From the NCBI GenBank assembly GCA_039105265.1, contig JAPFFF010000067.1, positions 1 through 64,000 on the forward strand: DNA of 64,000 bases, read 5' to 3'. This DNA comes from Tritrichomonas musculus (Eukaryota > Parabasalia > Tritrichomonadida > Tritrichomonadidae). Of the stretch, positions 28,112 through 37,380 are shown piece after piece. A program made the position numbers and the translations under genes. Under the pieces are notes generated by a model. That model saw only the letters and a list, made by a program, of their open reading frames with translations, was not told the DNA's origin and did no database searches. Numbering within the stretch: the first letter of the stretch is position 1; each line of letters begins with the position of its first letter.

Positions 28112-28732
28112 ATGTCACAAATAAGTCAAATTGGTCTTAATATCCATTTATTGTCATTCGCAATTCCACGTGAAGGAATCAAAGATAATGATGATATTCG
28201 AGTGAGCATTACAACTTTTCCAGAAAATATCAAGCAACATTTTATTTTGCATGCTAAGAAAATATACAATTGCAATCACATTTTCACCATAAACATCACC
28301 AAAGAAACACAGAAAATCTTAATGACTTTCCGTAAGAAATGTTATGTCGATGGAGATCCAATTATTTCATCCTCATTGATAAACACGAGCAATTTACCAA
28401 AGATACCCGATAATTTTGACCAGATTTCAAATATAGTTTGTTCCGAAGTCAAAACTTTCAATCTTTATCAACCAGTTCGCAAGCAAACATCAGTTGAACT
28501 CGGAAATTCTCATTCAGACTCAAAGGTAGCGAAAATGAATGGCTCAATGCAAGTACAATTCACATTAACATCTCCCTTTGTTTTTTCAGAGAAAGAAAAA
28601 AGTCACAAATATAGCAAGAATAAAGACAACAGAAAAACAAGCAAAGATTACATAGAGCAAAAGCATCACAAAAACAATAAAATCAGCAAGCATTACCAAA
28701 ATAAATGCATCAACGATTATATTTTAATATAA
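28112..28732 (+). CDS. Hypothetical protein, lysine/asparagine-rich tail
   Basis: A 206-residue open frame with an ATG and an Inr-like site just upstream. I do not recognise a named domain. The N-terminal ~115 residues alternate short hydrophobic strands (HIFTINITKETQKILMTF, PIISSSLINTSNLPKIP) and could be a beta-sandwich such as a C2-like fold, but this is only an impression. The last ~50 residues are basic and low-complexity (KYSKNKDNRKTSKDYIEQ) and probably disordered. There is no signal peptide and no clear membrane segment. It is the first gene after the satellite array and stands alone, with no overlapping neighbour. The intact frame and higher GC than the flanks support a real gene. 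Confidence 0.65.
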   Translation: MSQISQIGLNIHLLSFAIPREGIKDNDDIRVSITTFPENIKQHFILHAKKIYNCNHIFTINITKETQKILMTFRKKCYVDGDPIISSSLINTSNLPKIPDNFDQISNIVCSEVKTFNLYQPVRKQTSVELGNSHSDSKVAKMNGSMQVQFTLTSPFVFSEKEKSHKYSKNKDNRKTSKDYIEQKHHKNNKISKHYQNKCINDYILI

Positions 28733-29129
28733 TTAGAAAATGAAAATTATGTTTATTATAATAAAACAATGCACTTACCGATCTTTTTAATTTATTTCTT
28801 AATTAATCATTCTTATATCATATTTCATTAAAGAACGTCAAATAGTAGCACTCTCAAGCCATTGAATCTTTATTGCATTACCATTCTAAGTATTATGTTG
28901 AACTAATTTGACCAATTAATGAAGAATAATTACTTTACTTACAAGATAATTTCAATCAGCAAATTAGTTGTATTTTTGTCTTTTTAGACTATCTTTCAAG
29001 AAGATATCATACAACCTGATTTTGAATTATACTATTTATTGAAACAAAAAATATATATTCAAAAAGTCATCTACATTGATTTTTTTCTAATAATTCATAT
29101 TATTCATTTATTTATAGCATAATAAATCA

Positions 29130-29730
29130 CTCCACATATCAACAACATTTCCACTGACATTGCAGGTCTTTTTGGTATATATTTGAGGATTTGAAAATCC
29201 AAAGAACAAGTTCGATGAGCTAAGAGTCAAATCACTCTCTTATGCATTTCTAACAGATGGAGGAAAAGTGATTCCTTAAATAAAAGCAAAAGAAAAAGAT
29301 CATTTTTTTTCAACTCTTGAATTCAAGAATATTTTTTTTTTTTCATTTTCTTACAATAAATAGAAGACATAACTACAAATTTCTTTGACAGATTCCAGCA
29401 CATTCACAAATTCAATGTCACTTTTACCAAAAACAATTTGACATAAACGTCTTTGTCACTTTTTGAGAGCAAAAAATTGTATGCAAAAAAAAAAAAAAAT
29501 TCTGTTTTTAGGATAATTGAAACTTTGTTAATGAAAAATTAGTATTGATATTCAATGATTCAATTTCTTCAATGCTCTGTTGAATTATGAATTTCTAAAT
29601 ATAATTTGTTGAAAATGTATTTTAATCGAGAAAATTCAAATCCAGCATATTTTGGTATCACAATGTTTCCTGTGACATTTGGTGATGATACTATAGATGA
29701 TATATGCATGTCTTCATTTATCTTAATCTT
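29130..29730 (-). pseudogene. Decayed BspA-type leucine-rich-repeat gene
   Basis: The minus strand shows coding-like blocks in shifting frames: NVTGNIVIPKYAGFEFSRLK (about 29680-29620), then IVFGKSDIEFVNVLESVKEI (about 29440-29380), then SSNLFFGFSNPQIYTKKTCN (about 29220-29165). The F..SD.E.V.V.ESVKEIC spacing and PS/IP turns resemble BspA-like (LRR_5) surface proteins of trichomonads. Several frameshifts, stops and a long T-run break it. The BspA assignment rests on pattern only. Confidence 0.4.
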
Positions 29731-29826
29731 TAAACCTTTTCCAATATCTATTTCTATAATGTGAAAGAAATTGAATGGTTTATTGAAAAGGAATTAAAAG
29801 GTCCATTTTATTTTAGAGCAAATAAA

Positions 29827-30369
29827 ATGGAATATTTTGATATTTTAGATGAGAATGGTGAAAAAACAGGCCGAACTAAACTCAGAAGTGAAGTTCATCG
29901 AGACGGAGATTGGCACAAGGCAGTTCATATTTGGATATTAAATGATAAAGGAGACGTTTTACTTCAAAGGAGATGTCCTACCAAAGATAGTCATCCAAAT
30001 TGTCTTGATATTTCATGTGCTGGTCATTTGAGCGCAGGAGATGATTCTATTACAGCTGCAGTTCGTGAGCTTAAAGAAGAACTTGGAATAGATGCCTCAC
30101 CAAGCGACTTAAAGTTTATTAAGACGATTAAAAGAAGCTCAAAATATACGGAAACATTCATTAATAATGAATTCAATGACATGTATATATTGCGAACCAA
30201 CAAAACAATTGACGATATGACATTTCAAAAAGAGGAGATTTCTGAAATTATGTATGTATCATACAAAAAATTCAAAGAAATGGTTAAAAATAGGCAGCCT
30301 GATTTATTAATGCATGATGAAGAATTTGAAATCTTATTTAATCTCTTTGACAAAGAATATGATAAATAA
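29827..30369 (+). CDS. Nudix hydrolase, IPP-isomerase-like subgroup
   Basis: Starting at the ATG at 29827 the protein is 180 residues and opens MEYFDILDENGEKTGRTKLR, the usual opening of YfcD/isopentenyl-diphosphate-isomerase-like Nudix proteins. The Nudix box is GHLSAGDDSITAAVRELKEE followed by LGI. It matches Gx5Ex7REUxEExGU except that the first Glu is Asp; the metal-binding RELKEE is intact. The family hydrolyses nucleoside diphosphates linked to another moiety, and the substrate here is unknown. The same frame is open upstream to about 29734 without an ATG (22 extra codons back to a GTG at 29761), and the nearest upstream ATG (29759) is out of frame and followed by TGA. The internal ATG is therefore the best start. 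It lies in the cytosol by lack of a signal. Confidence 0.85.
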   Translation: MEYFDILDENGEKTGRTKLRSEVHRDGDWHKAVHIWILNDKGDVLLQRRCPTKDSHPNCLDISCAGHLSAGDDSITAAVRELKEELGIDASPSDLKFIKTIKRSSKYTETFINNEFNDMYILRTNKTIDDMTFQKEEISEIMYVSYKKFKEMVKNRQPDLLMHDEEFEILFNLFDKEYDK

Positions 30370-30497
30370 GCTACCAATACTATTCTACCTTAATAAAATC
30401 ATAATTCTTTGCTAATATTTTTTCATTTACTAAAAATTAATCATGTTTTAATTTCATCAAATCACAACCAAAATAAATAAAAAAGTATTTAAACCTA

Positions 30498-31106
30498 TCA
30501 GCTTAAAAAAACAATATTGAATACATAAATAATTGAATAATATGAAGATTCAAAAACAATTTTTTTTTCTACTGATATATTCCACGGATCAGTTTTTTCT
30601 TTATTATTTTTCAATTTAATCTCTGTATTCATTAAGTAATCAAATATCACCATAATATATGCAAAAGATATCAATCCTAATGCCAGTCCAACAACGAATT
30701 TAATCACATTTTCAGCTCTAATTTGATCAACATCGAGAAAAAAATAAGGATATCTCGATGTTTTTGATGGAATAACCGGAATGTATTGTGCTATGACGAA
30801 AACAACAATTATATATACAAATGGAAGCGACAACCAAGCAAATGGATAAAAAGAAAGAAATGAATTTTTCCCACAAAATAATAAATAATCTGGAATCGTC
30901 AACAGTGGCGTTATATAGTGAACCAAAATATCTTGTGTTTGATAAACAAAAGAACTTCGAAAGTTCGGATTCATCTTAAACTTGTGCGGTGCCAAAAGAT
31001 TGTGATATACAAGGTGAGTCAAAATTATTGATAACATAACTTCTCCACGAATTAACGGCGAAACAGTTGCAAAGCTAATTTTGAAAATAATACAATCTTT
31101 AAATGA
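30498..31106 (-). pseudogene. Pr6Pr-family membrane protein, 5'-truncated
   Basis: The first ATG (31037) gives 179 residues, but the frame is open for 23 more codons upstream and reads as family-like sequence (FATVSPLIRGEV), reaching a stop near 31107. The region LVHYITPLLTIPDYLLF and the FYPFAWLSLPFVYI segment match the C-terminal half of Pr6Pr/FAR-17a-like six-helix membrane proteins. About four hydrophobic segments remain and the first two or three helices are missing. Only about 150 bp separate it from the downstream end of the BTB gene on the same strand, so there is no room for the lost part. Either a truncated relic or a short functional derivative; truncation is the simpler reading. 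Confidence 0.6.
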
Positions 31107-31186
31107 CTAAAAGATATTGAAAATAATAATTTTTTTTTTATGTTTATTGATGGTGATGCTTATAATGATTTTAAGTCGGAATTTGA

Positions 31187-32527
31187 TTAAGGATGCTTCA
31201 TTTTTCCATAGAATTCAATTGATGCAATTACAGTGCAATAATTATTACACCAGCTTTTCCCTGTTTGTCTGAGTCGAACAAATCGATAAAATGATTTATT
31301 TTCTTTCGTGTCGAATGTGCCAATGAAATTGGATCCATTCAAAATGGAGTTATTCTCACGCTTGTCAATCTCATCCCACTTCTGATGATCGTTCGATACT
31401 TCAACAACCCAGCTCTTCAGGTGATTGCTATTTTGGCCCCAGTTACATGATTTCAGTGAGTAACTCGTGATCTGGATTTCCTTGTCCTTGAAATCAAAAC
31501 AAATTTCTGAATTCTCTTGATTGTTTGAATGATAGAAATTATCGTTTTGGTAGTCAACGATGTTCCTTGGGTAATAACTACTGCAAACTGAATTTGATGT
31601 GATTTCGATTGTTCCGTTGTCGTGGATGTTTCCACCTGTTTCTTCTGTCAGGTGACGCATGATGCCTTTGAATTCTTCTCCTTCTTTCCGTACAAATTCT
31701 TCGCACTTCAAAATGTATCTCTCACTTCCGACGGGACTCTCACTGACTCCAACAAGTCGCTCACAAATCGACTGCCATGTTCCTGCACTCAAATATTCAA
31801 TGTCAAATTGATTGATGAATTCTCTCACACTCTCACTTTTCAAATGCTTGAATTCAACATATTCAAAAAGTGATGAGTACTCTCGATCCTCTTCATACAA
31901 GCCAAGAAGCAGTTCAAAAAGTGACTCTTCATCTTCAAGGCGAAGTTTCGCGTTTTTGATGACTGCTGCAAGAATCTCAATATCAACCGTTTTCAGATTC
32001 TTGCGTGGAATCTGGTAGAAATGCTCAGCTGCAAATTCAATCAAGTCGTTGATTTTTCCTGTCAATTTGAGTGAAGTGGTTCCTTTTCTGTGCGTTTTCA
32101 TCGTTTCTGCAGTAAATTTTAAACGGTCGATTACATTCTCGGGACTCAAATCGTCGAAATACTCTGGGCACAGTCGAAGGTACTCCTCAATGTTACCAAG
32201 ATGTAAGAAATATTCACCGTATTTTTTGCGTTGGATGCTTCCAAGTTCAATTTCGTTGAAATTAATTATTTGGAGAAATTCTTGGAATGAATCGTCATCA
32301 CCTGCTTGATTTGGGTCTTTTGGCGTTGTGTTAATAGTAAATTCATCAAATGTTTCATCTTCATAGTGATAATTACAAACAATAGGTGATAGAATATCAG
32401 CAACATAACGACTTGTTTCATATCTTTTCCCATTTACTATAAACGTGAAGTTTTTTTCATATTTGGCGAATGGAACTGTTTTTACATTCTCTGTACTCAG
32501 AGAATAATTGGCTTTTCTTTCAGACAT
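31187..32527 (-). CDS. BTB-like/BACK protein with C-terminal F5/8C (discoidin) domain
   Basis: From MSERKANYSL (ATG at 32527) the protein is 446 residues. The N-terminal ~120 residues resemble a BTB-like fold (FTFIVNGKRYETSRYVADIL), followed by a helical BACK-like region. The C-terminal ~150 residues form an F5/8 type C domain: ITSNSVCSSYYPRNIVDYQN opens it, SWVVEVSNDHQKWDEIDKRE is the diagnostic strand, and FYRFVRLRQTGKSW closes it. This architecture is a large trichomonad family thought to act in carbohydrate or protein binding; there is no signal peptide, so it is intracellular. An upstream ATG 14 codons earlier is open, but an Inr-like TCAATTATTT lies between the two, favouring the later start. 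Base composition is less AT-biased than its neighbours. Confidence 0.82.
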   Translation of the reverse strand: MSERKANYSLSTENVKTVPFAKYEKNFTFIVNGKRYETSRYVADILSPIVCNYHYEDETFDEFTINTTPKDPNQAGDDDSFQEFLQIINFNEIELGSIQRKKYGEYFLHLGNIEEYLRLCPEYFDDLSPENVIDRLKFTAETMKTHRKGTTSLKLTGKINDLIEFAAEHFYQIPRKNLKTVDIEILAAVIKNAKLRLEDEESLFELLLGLYEEDREYSSLFEYVEFKHLKSESVREFINQFDIEYLSAGTWQSICERLVGVSESPVGSERYILKCEEFVRKEGEEFKGIMRHLTEETGGNIHDNGTIEITSNSVCSSYYPRNIVDYQNDNFYHSNNQENSEICFDFKDKEIQITSYSLKSCNWGQNSNHLKSWVVEVSNDHQKWDEIDKRENNSILNGSNFIGTFDTKENKSFYRFVRLRQTGKSWCNNYCTVIASIEFYGKMKHP

Positions 32528-32540
32528 TATATATGGCAAA

Positions 32541-32550
32541 AAATAATTGA
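32541..32550 (-). promoter_or_regulatory. Inr-like initiator (TCAATTATTT)
   Basis: On the minus strand TCAATTATTT sits about 14 bases before the ATG at 32527 and inside the longer alternative N-terminus. It therefore decides the start of the BTB/F5-8C gene. Confidence 0.45.
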
Positions 32551-32773
32551 AAGATTTTTTTCTTGTCAATTTTCATTTTCATTGAATTTTGTAATAACAC
32601 TTCAATTCTAAAGATTTTCTTAAAAATAAGTAATATTTATGATGTTTTTATTGAATTTTATATAAATAAGTAAGTAAATGAATAAATCACCATATCAAAT
32701 TTCAAGTACAAGTCCACTTATTGATTGAAATGATGTAATATTAGAATTACTGAAATATCAATATTGATATTAG

Positions 32774-32959
32774 ACTTTAAAAATAAGCAATAATTATCGC
32801 AGGACTCCAGTCTTTTTTAGTCGAATTGAGCAAATACTCTTATTAATCAAAGACAAAATCAAGCAAACCTTCACAAATTCCGAAATATTTAATATTTTTC
32901 AAAATAACAAAAGACTTCTACTTTTCCTATTAAAAGAACCAAACATAATAATTTTTAAT
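32774..32959 (+). pseudogene. DUF3447 N-terminal relic
   Basis: The plus strand reads YRRTPVFFSRIEQILLLIKD then KIKQTFTNSEIFNIFQNNKR and LLLFLLKEPN. This matches position by position the N-terminal region of the two DUF3447 proteins in this window (HHRNPNFLKKIDSIIINYQN and KQIKQTLSNEEIFNLFADNK). There is no ATG in frame and the similarity fades after about 32960, with stops soon after. The rest of 32570-33326 shows nothing I can name. Confidence 0.7.
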
Positions 32960-33326
32960 AGTTTTTTTATGATCAAATGGCTATATTATTATCAACTTTT
33001 TTTAATCTAATGATAGTCACTTAGCTTTTTGATAAATACATTGGATTCAGTCCATTTAATTTCTCTTTAATTTTTTAGCATTTGAAACATCATCTAATTG
33101 TTACTATGTCTTGTTGAAAAATGGTCGAAATTCATCTTTAAAACTTTATTTAAACCTTGGAAATGATGATTCGATATATTATTAAGCAAAAATACTAATT
33201 GAAGATGATGATATTCCAATAAACAAAAAAGTATCATAAAATCTATAAAAACAGTATTTTGCAAATTGATAAACAAATAAAAAATATATTTAAATAACTA
33301 ATTTTTAAGCTAAAATAAAATCAATT

Positions 33327-35531
33327 TCAATTTGGCCATTCCCAATTTGAAAGATTTATACTATCTGAAAATGTGACAAGATCTCTGCAAGCTTTAAAAA
33401 CATCTTTTAATAAAGGAACTCTCGTTATATTATTATCAAATCTAAATCCAGATTCAAATTCATGAACTTCTTTATTAATTTCACTATCATCTTTATCAAT
33501 TAGTTTGCCATTGAACCAAATCCTCCATCGATTGAAATAGTAATCTCTCAATAATCCACTCCACATTTTAGCAGCGTAATCACTTAATTGATTGCCAGGC
33601 TCATCAGCCCACAATGTTATTATATATCTACTATTTTCAATGTAATGTGTTTTTAATTCTTCATTTCCACCTGCCATTTTTTCTGCATATTTCATCCATT
33701 CCGCAAGCCGAAAATGAGGATGAAATTCTAATACATTGTCAATCATATGAATCAAAGAATCAAAATAATAGAAACATTGAGAAGCTTTATTTTTATTTCC
33801 ATTTTCGAATGATTCAATTATTTCTTTACAAATTTCCTCCAATTTTATTCCAGCAAGTTGACAACTTGCTTCAATTACATCAACTTTATATAATTCACAA
33901 TTTTCGAGTTCATTAGAAGTAACTGAAGCAAGAACCCAAAGTCGTAAACCACTTTCAAATTCATTCGAAATACAAGCTGTTCCTTTTTTAGTTCCAGGTT
34001 TTAATTGCCAATTAAAACGAGGATGATCGATTAACTCATTATAAACAGAATTTTTAAGTAGATTCCATGATTTTTTTATATCAATTGGAAATATTTTATT
34101 ATATCTATTCATTGCATAATTATGAAGGAAATCACTCATATTTTTCTCATCCGAACTCCAAAAAACATCAGTATAAAGTTCATATAACATTTCATTATTT
34201 TCAAAACCTTCTGGTGCCATACCAATACCAATTAAATTCCCTTTATTCGGATCATTTAATGCTCTTAAATGTCCAGTTCTATAATAATCAAGAACGCCTG
34301 TAAAAATGGATTTTCCTCCCATATTTGGAATGACAGAATAAATCCATTTTTTCCCATAAAAACCTTCGTAATAATCCCAATTAAATTCATTGTGATAGAT
34401 GCATGAATTATAATCTGTTGCCAAATCAAGAATGAGCATTTTATCATTTGGAACACGAGAGAAAAATGAAAAAGTGATTTCTTTATCCCATTCTTCGCGT
34501 TGATATGAAAATAGCCAGCCTTGAATCACCCAAACAGCATCTTTATTTGCCATTGAAATTGACTTATAAAGTCTTTCTCCCATTGTTGCTAGCCACGCAT
34601 AACGGTCATCAGTTGATGGTATCGACATTTCATTAAAAGTGTCAGAAATGTAAAACTTTTGAATACCAAACTCTTTCTCATATTCTTTAATAAACATTTC
34701 ACCTATTTTTATAAACAAATCTTCTTCAGGTGACAAAAGTGTCGCTTGGTTTTTCTCAGGTAGATTTGACCATGTTAAATTATAATGCTTTATATTGGGA
34801 TATAAACGTAGAATTCCTCGTGGAATAAAACCAGCAAAAGCAGGACAAATCGGTGTCATTCCTAGGTTTTGTAAAGCATTCAAAATTTTGTGTTGCAAAG
34901 AAATTTGATAGGAATGATATTCATTTGTAACCGTACTATCATGGTTAATTATATTGCCCATCCGCTGCCATGGTAAAAATGATGGTCCAACATAAAAAGT
35001 GTCAATTTCGGTTTGTGTCAAATTGAATTGTCGCCAAACTCGTGTTCCTATGGCTTCAAAGCCAGAATAGGATAATGGAAGGTCAATTCCATGAAGCGCC
35101 ATCCAATCTATTTCTTTTTGCCATCGTTCCCAGTCAAAGTATGGCATTGTATATCCAAAAGTAACAACATTGAAATTATAATGATATCTCACTGGTGATT
35201 CTTGCCGTATTAATGAAGTATCAGGAATTGTCGATGGCCATTGAATTTGCTTCCCTGACCAAGTGATAATACCGTATTCTTGAGTTTTCATAAATTGATA
35301 AAATCCATGACATATTGCAAAGCCGGTGTTTCCGCTAACATAAAGAATACCTTTAGTAGAATAGTGTTCATAAACTGGATTTCCATTTTTTGTTGAGTTT
35401 ATTTTTGATAATTGAACTTTTCCAGATTCAATTCCACATTCTGGAACTTGCCGAAGTATAACTTCATAAGCTGCTTGTAGTTCCGGATCATCATAAAATG
35501 ACTTAACTAATGATAGTAATAAAAATATCAT
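33327..35531 (-). CDS. NAGLU: Alpha-N-acetylglucosaminidase, GH89 family
   Basis: A 734-residue protein, close to the length of human NAGLU. A short hydrophobic N-terminus (MIFLLLSLVKS) looks like a signal peptide, so it is probably lysosomal or secreted. Then come the N-terminal GH89 domain (YVSGNTGFAICHGFYQFMK), the barrel with YFDWERWQKEIDWMALHGID and PAFAGFIPRGI, and the C-terminal helical domain. The two catalytic glutamates are visible as Glu301 in DTFNEM and Glu441 in GMAPEGFENNE. The family removes terminal alpha-N-acetylglucosamine from heparan-type glycans and mucin O-glycans, which suits a mucosal parasite or commensal. An Inr-like TCAATTTATA lies ~30-40 bases upstream. The frame is intact with all core motifs, so it is probably functional. 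Confidence 0.95.
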   Translation of the reverse strand: MIFLLLSLVKSFYDDPELQAAYEVILRQVPECGIESGKVQLSKINSTKNGNPVYEHYSTKGILYVSGNTGFAICHGFYQFMKTQEYGIITWSGKQIQWPSTIPDTSLIRQESPVRYHYNFNVVTFGYTMPYFDWERWQKEIDWMALHGIDLPLSYSGFEAIGTRVWRQFNLTQTEIDTFYVGPSFLPWQRMGNIINHDSTVTNEYHSYQISLQHKILNALQNLGMTPICPAFAGFIPRGILRLYPNIKHYNLTWSNLPEKNQATLLSPEEDLFIKIGEMFIKEYEKEFGIQKFYISDTFNEMSIPSTDDRYAWLATMGERLYKSISMANKDAVWVIQGWLFSYQREEWDKEITFSFFSRVPNDKMLILDLATDYNSCIYHNEFNWDYYEGFYGKKWIYSVIPNMGGKSIFTGVLDYYRTGHLRALNDPNKGNLIGIGMAPEGFENNEMLYELYTDVFWSSDEKNMSDFLHNYAMNRYNKIFPIDIKKSWNLLKNSVYNELIDHPRFNWQLKPGTKKGTACISNEFESGLRLWVLASVTSNELENCELYKVDVIEASCQLAGIKLEEICKEIIESFENGNKNKASQCFYYFDSLIHMIDNVLEFHPHFRLAEWMKYAEKMAGGNEELKTHYIENSRYIITLWADEPGNQLSDYAAKMWSGLLRDYYFNRWRIWFNGKLIDKDDSEINKEVHEFESGFRFDNNITRVPLLKDVFKACRDLVTFSDSINLSNWEWPN

Positions 35532-35559
35532 ATTTAAAAAAAGATAATCTTTGAAATTT

Positions 35560-35569
35560 TATAAATTGA
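35560..35569 (-). promoter_or_regulatory. Inr-like initiator upstream of NAGLU
   Basis: Minus-strand TCAATTTATA lies 29-38 bases before the NAGLU ATG, within the usual short 5' UTR of trichomonad genes. Confidence 0.4.
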
Positions 35570-35705
35570 CCTTTCCTATTCAAAAATTCACAATTTTTAA
35601 AAAAGTCTTTTCTTTGATTATCTTCACAGGAATAACTTGATTTTTAACCATCTTGAGAATATTGTAAATAAAATTTTCATCTTATGTTTTTGATAAGCAT
35701 TCTGC

Positions 35706-35880
35706 AGTGAAATAAAAAGATTGATAAAGTAATTTGCAGCTGCAAATCAAAATAATACAAATGTCCAATGCAATTTTGGTTTTATTTATGGAAATCATGA
35801 ATTCTTTTCATTTGATATAAATAAAGCTATTCAGTATTATACATAATTACCAAATCATAATCAGCAATAAATAATCTTGG
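35706..35880 (+). pseudogene. Sel1-repeat relic
   Basis: The plus strand reads AAANQNNTNVQCNFGFIYGN, then SFDINKAIQYYT, a stop, then PNHNQQ and NNLGAM in another frame. This is the trichomonad Sel1 pattern (AANQNN..AQ.NLG.IY....V..DINKAI.YY). Stops at both sides and a frameshift show it is a fragment. The remainder of the 35532-36202 gap shows no gene. Confidence 0.65.
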
Positions 35881-36325
35881 TGCTATGAAAAGTTCTAAAT
35901 TCTTTATTTAGTATCTAGGATCTATGAATATTAGAATAAATTTGATTTATTAATATATTATTTTCAATGATATACTTATTACATTAATTGGTTATATAAA
36001 AAATAAACATCAGAATTTAATAAATTATACAAAAATAAATGAAATTGAGAAGTTACTATTCTATTTTACCCAAAATATAAAACAAAATTGAATGATAATT
36101 GTATATCAATCATCGTTATCACTTTTTCAATAATGATTATATATTTCACTTTTTTTGATGTTATCATCATTGTCATTAAAAAATTCATCATCGTTGGTTT
36201 AAAATTTCATTAGATCGTTTTCTTATCAGCCACAATTAAATCATTGGGAAAGATTTAAACAAAATAAATTATATTTAGGAATTGGTCCTGAATTCTTAAA
36301 CAATCAACATGAATATCAAGATAAA

Positions 36326-36844
36326 ATGGTTGGATATAATAATACATTACCAACAGATGTCAAGCAAAGTACAAAATTATTAAAAGAAATATTTGCTGAA
36401 GTTGGTGAAAATTGCTGTGTTGAAACTCCAATAAACTCAAATTGGGGTTGCAAACATGTTCATTTAGGTAAATGTGTTTACATAAATTCCAATGTTACAT
36501 TTGTTGATGATGACCATATTTATATTGGAGATTATACAATGCTTGCACCAAATGTTATGCTATCTACAGCTGGACATCCAATATTACCTTCATTACGCTT
36601 AGAAGGATACCAGTATGGTTTTCCAATTCATATTGGCAAAAATGTTTGGATTGGATCAGGCGTTCAAATCTTGCCAGGTGTAACTATTGGTGATAACACA
36701 GTAGTTGGTTCAGGAAGCGTTGTTACACGAGATATTCCTGCTAATTGTGTTGCAATGGGCTTTCCATGTCGAGTTGTTAGAGAAATTGGAGAAAAAGATA
36801 AGAAATACTATTTCAGAGACCGCGAAATAGATATTCCTATTTAA
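36326..36844 (+). CDS. Maltose/galactoside O-acetyltransferase-like hexapeptide protein
   Basis: A 172-residue protein of the CoA-dependent left-handed beta-helix acetyltransferases. It carries the hexapeptide-repeat strands (IYIGDYTMLAPNVML, VWIGSGVQILPGVTIGDNTV), the catalytic histidine of STAGHP (His84) and the family close GFPCRVVREI. It would acetylate a sugar or oligosaccharide hydroxyl using acetyl-CoA. The start is odd: the frame is open for 41 codons upstream (from 36203) and reads as plausible protein (WERFKQNKLYLGIGPEF, then HEYQDK) but has no ATG. The family normally has an N-terminal helical piece here (EKM..G..Y), which the ATG at 36326 cuts into. Either the true start codon has been lost or the annotated Met is used. 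The family is bacterial-like and is often considered laterally acquired in trichomonads. Confidence 0.85.
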   Translation: MVGYNNTLPTDVKQSTKLLKEIFAEVGENCCVETPINSNWGCKHVHLGKCVYINSNVTFVDDDHIYIGDYTMLAPNVMLSTAGHPILPSLRLEGYQYGFPIHIGKNVWIGSGVQILPGVTIGDNTVVGSGSVVTRDIPANCVAMGFPCRVVREIGEKDKKYYFRDREIDIPI

Positions 36845-36920
36845 TTTTTTTTTTAAAAAAAATTAAGTTTAATTAAAAAAAAAATTTAATTCAATTTTTT
36901 CAAAGTATCAACTTGTTTGA

Positions 36921-37106
36921 GGGCATGAATGTGTCTTTAAAAGGCTTAATTTGAAGTTTGTTTATTCATATACGCCAGAAATCTTTGTATCTTGGCGCAA
37001 TTCTTTAGGATTTTTCTCTTTTGAACTTCCAATTGTCTTATTAACGAATTGTAAATATTTATTTGGCATTAACTGGTTATTTAGCAGTTCTTTAATAATT
37101 GATTAA
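36921..37106 (+). pseudogene. Unidentified coding-like relic
   Basis: A 61-codon open stretch without an ATG at its head reads as protein (VYSYTPEIFVSWRNSLGFFS, then FELPIVLLTNCKYLFGINWL). I do not recognise the family. It directly follows the acetyltransferase gene. The rest of 36845-37380 holds short direct repeats (catatgaatagtt twice; cgccattcaa/caccattcaa) and a poly-A tract. Confidence 0.25.
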
Positions 37107-37275
37107 AATTATATTCGATTAAATAAAAATATTATGAAATATTTAAAAATTTTAGCTTTTTGAATTATTTTTTCCGCCATTCAAATTTTTTTTCCACCAT
37201 TCAATTTTTTTTCGCCATCAATCAAAAGATAAGCATATGAATAGTTATTATTATCATATGAATAGTTTTTAAGAA

Positions 37276-37278
<3 letters not shown>

Positions 37279-37319
<41 letters not shown>
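37279..37319. repeat. 41-base poly-A tract
   Basis: An uninterrupted run of 41 A on the plus strand lies 61 bases before the ATG of the next gene. It could be a retroposition scar or simple slippage; its true length may vary with sequencing. Confidence 0.8.
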
Positions 37320-37323
<4 letters not shown>

Positions 37324-37380
37324 AGAATGTGGCATAAAAAAAATTCTATCAAAATTATAAACTTTTTCAAATTGCAATTA

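Noticed and set aside
31622-32309. Plus-strand open frames opposite the BTB/F5-8C gene
   Set aside because: Antisense shadows of a clearly recognised minus-strand protein.
33094-33276. 60-codon minus-strand frame upstream of NAGLU's 3' end
   Set aside because: AT-rich, no recognisable motif, no Inr-like site; probably chance.
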